Positions 59,671 to 64,000 of a stretch of 64,000 nt of DNA are shown here, one piece after another. Source of the DNA: Kutzneria buriramensis. Its GTDB lineage: Bacteria; Actinomycetota; Actinomycetes; Mycobacteriales; Pseudonocardiaceae. Positions within the stretch are counted from its first letter, which is position 1. Every line of letters begins with the position of its first letter. The translations under genes were made by a program, and so were the position numbers. The notes under the pieces are model-generated. The model was not told the DNA's origin. It ran no database searches and saw only the letters and a program-made list of their open reading frames with translations. The DNA is taken from positions 682,001 through 746,000 of the forward strand of contig NZ_QUNO01000002.1 of the NCBI RefSeq assembly GCF_003387475.1. Reading direction: 5' to 3'.

Positions 59671-60306
59671 TCAGCCGGTAACGGGCTCCGCGTGCGTCGG
59701 GAGGCGCACGCGGAGTTTTTCCCTTGCCAGCCAAGCGGCTTCGGTTCTGGTCCGCGCCGGCAGCTTGACCAGGATGTTCGACACGTGGTTGCGGACGGTC
59801 TTGACGGTGATGCCGAGGTGCCGAGCGATGGCGTTGGTGCCGGCGTCCCGCACCAGCATTTCCAGCACGTCCTGTTCACGCCGCGTCAACTGCGGGAAGA
59901 ACGAGTCGACCCGCGAACCGCCGATCTGCCGGCGCACCAGCGGCGCGAGATCGGCGGTGACGAAGAGCCCGCCCCGTGCCACCACGCGAATCGCGGTGAG
60001 AATGTCCTCCGGCCCGGACTGCCTGGTGATGTAGCCCGCGGCGCCGGCCGACATCGCGGCGGTGATGTCCTCGAAGTGTTGCGACGCACTGACAACCAGC
60101 ACGGCGGCGGACGCGGCGACGCGCTCGACGAGGTCCGGGCCGATACCGAGAACGACGACCTCGGCGCCGGCGGTGCGCACCGTGTCGACGAGCTCGTCGT
60201 GGGTGCCGGCGACGGCGACGACCTCCAGGTCGGGGGTGTGGGCGATGTGGGTGCACAGACCGTCGACGAACACCGGCTGACTGTCGGCCAGCAGAACTCT
60301 TGTCAT
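59671..60306 (-). CDS. NarL/LuxR-type response regulator lacking the phospho-acceptor Asp
   Basis: The 211-residue protein has a receiver-like domain and a C-terminal LuxR HTH (LTRREQDVLEMLVRDAGTNA, GITVKTVRNHVSNILVKL). In the receiver, the acidic pair is Asp8-Ser9 and the canonical phosphorylatable Asp is Gly54 (EVVVLGIGPD), so classic phosphorylation is not possible. It is probably an atypical, constitutively active or ligand-controlled regulator. The ATG at 60306 is preferred. It is divergent from a STAND ATPase gene, with interleaved palindromes in the spacer. Confidence 0.85.
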   Translation of the reverse strand: MTRVLLADSQPVFVDGLCTHIAHTPDLEVVAVAGTHDELVDTVRTAGAEVVVLGIGPDLVERVAASAAVLVVSASQHFEDITAAMSAGAAGYITRQSGPEDILTAIRVVARGGLFVTADLAPLVRRQIGGSRVDSFFPQLTRREQDVLEMLVRDAGTNAIARHLGITVKTVRNHVSNILVKLPARTRTEAAWLAREKLRVRLPTHAEPVTG

Positions 60307-60310
60307 ATCC

Positions 60311-60346
60311 CGATGGCGTGACACGGCATGTGCCATCGCGTGTCAC
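60311..60346. promoter_or_regulatory. Interleaved palindromes in the regulator/STAND ATPase spacer
   Basis: CGATGGC (60311-60317) pairs with GCCATCG (60332-60338) and GTGACACG (60318-60325) with CGTGTCAC (60339-60346), in the order A-B-A'-B'. The site fills the middle of the 75-bp gap between the two divergent genes. It is best explained as two overlapping dyad operators, possibly for the adjacent LuxR-type protein. Confidence 0.7.
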
Positions 60347-60381
60347 GTATCTTGTCGGGTTCGCCCGGCTCATCTGTATGT

Positions 60382-63375
60382 GTGGACCGATTCGTCGGCA
60401 GGACAGCGGAGTTGCGCCGTCTGGAGTACGCGTGGCGCGACACCGACCGGGGGCGTCTGGTGGCCGTGAGCGGCCCGGCCGGGGTGGGCAAGACGAGGCT
60501 GTGTGAGGAGGCGTCGGTCCGCGCGAAAGCGGCGGGACTGCGGGTGCTGTGGGGTCGTTGCTGGTCGGACGGCGGCGCGCCGGCGTTGTGGCCGTGGCAG
60601 CCGCTGCTGGCCGAGCTGTGCGGGCCCGAGACGGCCGCGCTGCTCAGTTCCGACGCGGAGAACGTTGATCCGGCAAGGTTTTCGCGGTTCCAGGCGGTGT
60701 GCGACCGGCTGGCCGACGCACTGGAGCACGCCCCGACGATGCTGGTGATCGACGACCTGCACGCGGCGGACCCGGGCGCGCTGCTGCTGACCAGGTTCAT
60801 CGCCAAGGCGCTGCACCGGTTGCCGCTGGTCCTGGTCGTCACGCACCGGCCCGGGCTGCCGATCACCGACCTCGGCGACGAGGCGCTGCCGATCGCGCTG
60901 CGGCCCTTCGACTTCGACGAGACCCACGACTACCTTGTCACGAACGGGATCGAGCGGCTCGACAGCCCGCTGACGGACACCATCCACCGGCTGACCGACG
61001 GCAGCCCGCTGTTCCTGCGCCGGCTGGTCGCGCTCGGCGCGGCCGACTTCGTCGGTGGGCTCCGGGAGGCCATCGAGCAGTCGTTCGCGCAGCTCACCGG
61101 GGAAACCGTGCGGCTGCTGGCCGTCGGAGCGATCCTCGGCGACTCCGTGTCGTCGGCGGAGGTCGCGGCGCTGCTGGACGTCCGGCCGGCGCAGGTGATC
61201 GACACCGTGGAATGCGCCGTACAGGCCGGCTTGGTGACGACCGGCGGCACGGACTCGTTCGAGTTCAGCCACGACCTCGTGCGGCAGGCGGCGTTGTCGC
61301 AGCTCACCGGGGCAGAGTTGCTGGACGCGCACGCCCGTGCGGTGGACATCGTCAAGCACAGTGCCCGCAAGGCACATCACGCGCTGAACGCAGCGCCGCG
61401 GTCGGCGGCGGATGCCCGGCGGGCGGTGGAGGTGTGTCGGTCGGCGGCGGCGACGATGGTGCGGCGTTTCTCGTACGAGCAGGCGGCATCGCTGCTGGCC
61501 CGGGCGGCGGAGTTCGGCGAGCCGTCGGCGGAACTGTTGCTGGAGTGGGCAAACGCGGTGCTGGCGTCCGGCCGCCTCGCGGAGGCGAGGGTGTTGTTCG
61601 ACCGGGCGGCGGACGCGGCGCAGGACGAGCGGGACCCGGTGCTGTACGCACAGACGGCGCTGGGACTGGGCGGCATCTGGCTCAACGAGCGCCGTGATCA
61701 GCTGGAACGGCACCGCATGCTCGGCGTGCAGCGGAAAGCACTCGCCGGACTGTCGGAGCAGGAGGTGACGTTGCGGTGCCGGCTCGAGCTGCGGCTGGCG
61801 GCCGAGCTCGTGTACAGCGGCGGTCCGGTGGCCGAGGTCATCAAGGCCGTCGACGAGATCCGGCTGCTGAACGACGATCGCGCGCTGGCGGAGGCGTTGT
61901 CGCTGTGCCATCACGCCTTGTTGACGCCCGAGCACGTGCGGGAACGGCTGGTCATCGCCCAGGAGCTGATGGCGGTCGCGGCGGCTGCCGGCATCGACAT
62001 CCTTGCCCTGCAAGGGCTGTGCTGGCAGACCGTCGACCTGTTCCACCTCGGGGATCCGCGCGCGGACCGGTCGCTGGCCGAGTTGCGCAACCGGGCCGAC
62101 ATGCTGGACTGCCACAGCGTGCGGTTCATCGTCGCCGCACTGGACGTGATGCTGCTGATCAGGGCCGGGCGCCTGGAGGAGGCCGAGGAGCAGGCCGGGC
62201 GGTGCCTGGCCCTGGGCAACGAGGTCGGCGACGCGGACGCGATCGCCTACTACGGCGCGCATCTGCTGGCCATCCGGTGGTTGCAGGGGCGTGGCGCCGA
62301 ACTCCTCGACCTCGCGGTGGAGATGGCCAACTCGCCGACGTTGATCGAGGCCGAGTTCACCTTCCGTGCCACGGTGGCCCATCTCGCCGCCGATGCCGGC
62401 CGGCACGACCAGGCGCGATCGGCGCTGGCCCGGCTCACGGTGGCCGGGATGGACGCGCTGCCGCGGTCGAGCACGTGGCTGTCGGGGATGCTGGCGATCG
62501 TCGAATCGGCGGCCTCGCTCGGCGACGCCGACGTGGCGCGGCAGGCGTACGACCTGCTGTTGCCGTTCGCCGAGCAGCCGACGATGCCGTCGCTGGGCGT
62601 GGTCTGTTTCGGCTCCACGGAACGGACCCTGGGCATCGCCGCCGCGACCTTCGGCGATCTCGACCGGGCCGTCGGGCACCTGCGGCGGGCCGTGGCGACG
62701 AACCAGCGGCTGGGCAACCGGCCCATGACCGCGTGCAGCAAGGCCGATCTGGCCACGGTGCTGCGCCGACAGGGCGAGCACCGTGCCGCCGAGGAGCTGC
62801 TGGACAGCGCCGTGAACGAGGCGACCGCGATGGGCATGCGGCAGCGGGCCACGGCCTGGGCAGCCGGTCGGACGTCTCGGCACGTCGCGATGCGGCGTCA
62901 GGACACCCGTTGGCTGGTCGGCTTTCCCGGCCGGGAGGTGCTCGTCGACGACCTGATCGGCATGCAGCACCTGGCTCGGCTGCTCGCGCACCCGGACGTG
63001 TCGATCCCGGCCGTCGAGCTGGCTCACGGCGGCGCGGAGGCTGCGTCCGACCAGTCCATTCTGGACGATCGCGCCCGGGCGGCGTATCTGGCCCGGGCCA
63101 ACGAGATCGCCGGACAGATCCCCGACGCCGAGCCGGCGCGGGCAGAGGAGTTGCGGCGGGAACTGGACGCCCTGGCCGCCGAACTGGACGCCACCACCGG
63201 GCTCGGCGGCCGCAGCCGCAGCTTCACCGGGCCCGCCGAGCGCGCGCGGACGTCGGTGCGCAAGGCGATCAAGCGCGCGGTTGATGTGATCCGCGCGGTT
63301 GCCCCGGAGGTGGCGGCGGTGTTGGACAGTACCATTTCGACCGGTTTCCAGTGCGTCTACACGCCGGACCGCTGA
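60382..63375 (+). CDS. STAND AAA-ATPase regulator with TPR-like repeats
   Basis: The 997-residue protein has an N-terminal FVGRTAELRRLE motif, P-loop GPAGVGKT (31-38) and Walker B MLVIDDLHAADPG (about 118-130), as in LuxR/MalT-like large ATPases. A long helical-repeat region follows (about 340-830). The C-terminus has no LuxR HTH but ends in a basic domain (ARTSVRKAIKRAVDVIRAVA, then TGFQCVYTPD) that occurs in many actinobacterial STAND proteins and looks like a DNA-binding winged helix. GTG start at 60382, 2 bp after an out-of-frame ATG. Probably a partner or target of the divergent response regulator. Confidence 0.85.
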   Translation: MDRFVGRTAELRRLEYAWRDTDRGRLVAVSGPAGVGKTRLCEEASVRAKAAGLRVLWGRCWSDGGAPALWPWQPLLAELCGPETAALLSSDAENVDPARFSRFQAVCDRLADALEHAPTMLVIDDLHAADPGALLLTRFIAKALHRLPLVLVVTHRPGLPITDLGDEALPIALRPFDFDETHDYLVTNGIERLDSPLTDTIHRLTDGSPLFLRRLVALGAADFVGGLREAIEQSFAQLTGETVRLLAVGAILGDSVSSAEVAALLDVRPAQVIDTVECAVQAGLVTTGGTDSFEFSHDLVRQAALSQLTGAELLDAHARAVDIVKHSARKAHHALNAAPRSAADARRAVEVCRSAAATMVRRFSYEQAASLLARAAEFGEPSAELLLEWANAVLASGRLAEARVLFDRAADAAQDERDPVLYAQTALGLGGIWLNERRDQLERHRMLGVQRKALAGLSEQEVTLRCRLELRLAAELVYSGGPVAEVIKAVDEIRLLNDDRALAEALSLCHHALLTPEHVRERLVIAQELMAVAAAAGIDILALQGLCWQTVDLFHLGDPRADRSLAELRNRADMLDCHSVRFIVAALDVMLLIRAGRLEEAEEQAGRCLALGNEVGDADAIAYYGAHLLAIRWLQGRGAELLDLAVEMANSPTLIEAEFTFRATVAHLAADAGRHDQARSALARLTVAGMDALPRSSTWLSGMLAIVESAASLGDADVARQAYDLLLPFAEQPTMPSLGVVCFGSTERTLGIAAATFGDLDRAVGHLRRAVATNQRLGNRPMTACSKADLATVLRRQGEHRAAEELLDSAVNEATAMGMRQRATAWAAGRTSRHVAMRRQDTRWLVGFPGREVLVDDLIGMQHLARLLAHPDVSIPAVELAHGGAEAASDQSILDDRARAAYLARANEIAGQIPDAEPARAEELRRELDALAAELDATTGLGGRSRSFTGPAERARTSVRKAIKRAVDVIRAVAPEVAAVLDSTISTGFQCVYTPDR

Positions 63376-63422
63376 CCCGATGGGGGTGGCCAGCGGTCCG
63401 GCGGTTCCCCCCGGCGTGCAGA

Positions 63423-63540
63423 GCAGCCCCCGAATCAATCCAACCACAGGGGGCTGACAATTCGGTTTGAGCGGGCGGGTGGCCGCTGTCGCTCGGACCG
63501 AAGTGTCAGCCCCTCCGACTAGTATTGATTCGGGGGCTGT
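63423..63540. repeat. 118-bp element with terminal inverted repeats, copy B
   Basis: The left end GCAGCCCCCGAATCAATCC.. (63423-63443) equals copy A but for one base; the right end reads ATTGATTCGGGGGCTG (63524-63539), then T. Inside, GGGGCTGACAATTCGGT (63450-63466) pairs with ACCGAAGTGTCAGCCCC (63497-63513), 16 of 17. Copy A has a different sequence at the same place but pairs just as well. It lies 47 bases after the STAND ATPase gene. Confidence 0.8.
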
Positions 63541-63624
63541 TCATTTCGGGGGCCCGGGCCAGCGGTCCGGGCCTCCTTCGTGGCTGGACCGCCGGCGAGC
63601 CGACGGGTTCAGCCACCTTTCGGG

Positions 63625-63644
63625 CCGGACCGCCGGCGGTCCGG
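63625..63644 (-). terminator. Palindromic terminator after the GH92-like gene
   Basis: CCGGACCGCCGGCGGTCCGG is a perfect 20-bp palindrome, 6 bases from the stop codon of the minus-strand gene. A second GC-rich hairpin (GGCCCGGGCC..) lies at about 63551. It probably ends transcription of the GH92-like gene. Confidence 0.6.
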
Positions 63645-63649
63645 GCGCA

Positions 63650-64000
63650 TCAACTGATGGCCGCGGCGAACAGGTGCAGCCGCGCGTTGCTGGGCAGGCT
63701 GATCGAGGCGACCTGCTTGCCCGCGGTCAGCGGCACCGAGGTGGCGTACAGGCTCACCGGATGGTTCGCCGGCAAGGTGCTGCCGGCGGGTCGGTTCCAG
63801 TACGGGGCGGTCACGACCAGCGTGCACCCCGGCACCGCGGCGTCGGAGTACCAGTCCGCCAAGGTGATCGTCCCGGTGGACGTGGTGCCATCCGCGTACG
63901 TGACGGTCACGGTGCCGGACTGGGTGCCGTTGGTGCCGGTGCCGAGGAAGGACAACGTGCCGCCGGGACCGCCGACCTGCACCAACTGCCCGGCGGTGGT
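63650..64000 (-). CDS. C-terminal part of a secreted glycosidase, GH92-like (partial)
   Basis: The frame is open to the window edge; only the last ~116 residues are present. They form a beta-sandwich (LSFLGTGTNGTQSGTVTVTY, GTITLADWYSD, SLYATSVPLTAGKQVASISL, LHLFAAAIS) of the kind found at the C-terminus of actinobacterial GH92 alpha-mannosidases and related secreted glycosidases. The catalytic part is beyond the edge, so the family call is tentative. A methionine-like TTG inside this stretch is not a start. Confidence 0.6.
   Translation of the reverse strand, partial: TTAGQLVQVGGPGGTLSFLGTGTNGTQSGTVTVTYADGTTSTGTITLADWYSDAAVPGCTLVVTAPYWNRPAGSTLPANHPVSLYATSVPLTAGKQVASISLPSNARLHLFAAAIS

Noticed and set aside
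60370-63447. Minus-strand frame of over 1000 codons opposite the STAND ATPase
   Set aside because: Low-complexity antisense frame (His/Arg/Gln/Pro-rich) with no motifs; the plus strand has clear Walker A/B motifs.

Overview
The window is high-GC actinobacterial DNA, about 70% GC. It carries an AfsR-type SARP regulator, a conservon (CvnABC), Tat-exported and TTG/GTG-started secreted proteins, a KstR-type operator, an IdeR/DmdR-type iron box and LigC/PolDom repair genes. Together these suggest a chromosomal segment of a soil actinomycete, most likely of the Pseudonocardiales (Kutzneria/Amycolatopsis-like); the family assignment is inference. I see no rRNA, tRNA, CRISPR array, prophage, recognisable IS element or PKS/NRPS cluster.

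Layout. 0-8.8 kb: AfsR/SARP STAND regulator; a secreted protein of unknown function; a tryptophan-to-anthranilate operon (kynA-kynU-formamidase) divergent from an Lrp/AsnC regulator with a clear palindrome between them; a GT39-type membrane glycosyltransferase. 8.8-16 kb: SDR, a small secreted protein, an ArsR-like regulator, and the proline catabolic pair (P5C dehydrogenase, proline dehydrogenase) with a divergent PucR/CdaR regulator that seems to start at an ATC codon. 15.7-23.7 kb: a phosphoribosyltransferase-macrodomain pair, an iron-box-controlled siderophore-interacting protein, a conservon that lacks its GTPase (CvnD), and a DUF485-ActP symporter pair. 23.7-32.5 kb: DapB-like reductase with an AhpD-like protein, cholesterol oxidase behind a KstR box, GNAT, a TetR/cupin/hydrolase regulon sharing one operator type, a CPA1 antiporter fused to a UBP zinc finger, and an LpxA homologue. 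32.5-43 kb: TetR, truncated haemoglobin, secreted trypsin-like protease, DinB protein, ECF sigma factor with NTF2 tail, a class A PBP that has lost its catalytic residues, FUSC transporter, P450, and a frameshifted phosphotransferase. 42.4-54.3 kb: WD40-methyltransferase pair, secreted PL7 lyase and GH28 hydrolase, LigC plus primase-polymerase, a six-repeat secreted propeller, a PI-PLC-like protein, hydrolase and ECF sigma factor. 54.3-64 kb: MalY-type lyase/aminotransferase, TetR, lipoprotein, HelD/HelR-like helicase, a small secreted protein, a response regulator without its phospho-acceptor Asp divergent from a STAND ATPase, and the 3' end of a GH92-like secreted glycosidase.

Several groups are coherent catabolic modules with their own regulator alongside (kynurenine, proline, cholesterol). 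Many of the other genes encode secreted enzymes for polymers and lipids (protease, alginate/pectate enzymes, PLC, cholesterol oxidase, GH92), consistent with a saprophytic life.

The most distinctive signals outside the genes are three families of dispersed non-coding repeats. One is a 46-bp element (five copies) that begins at or within 4 bp of a TGA stop codon in every case. The second is a 118-bp element (two copies) with 21-bp terminal inverted repeats and a second inner stem that differs in sequence but keeps its pairing. The third is a pair of long terminator hairpins sharing a GTTGAA-type loop. Among the genes, the oddest are the PBP with both active sites degraded, the conservon without its G-protein, the LpxA homologue in a Gram-positive, and the antiporter-UBP fusion.
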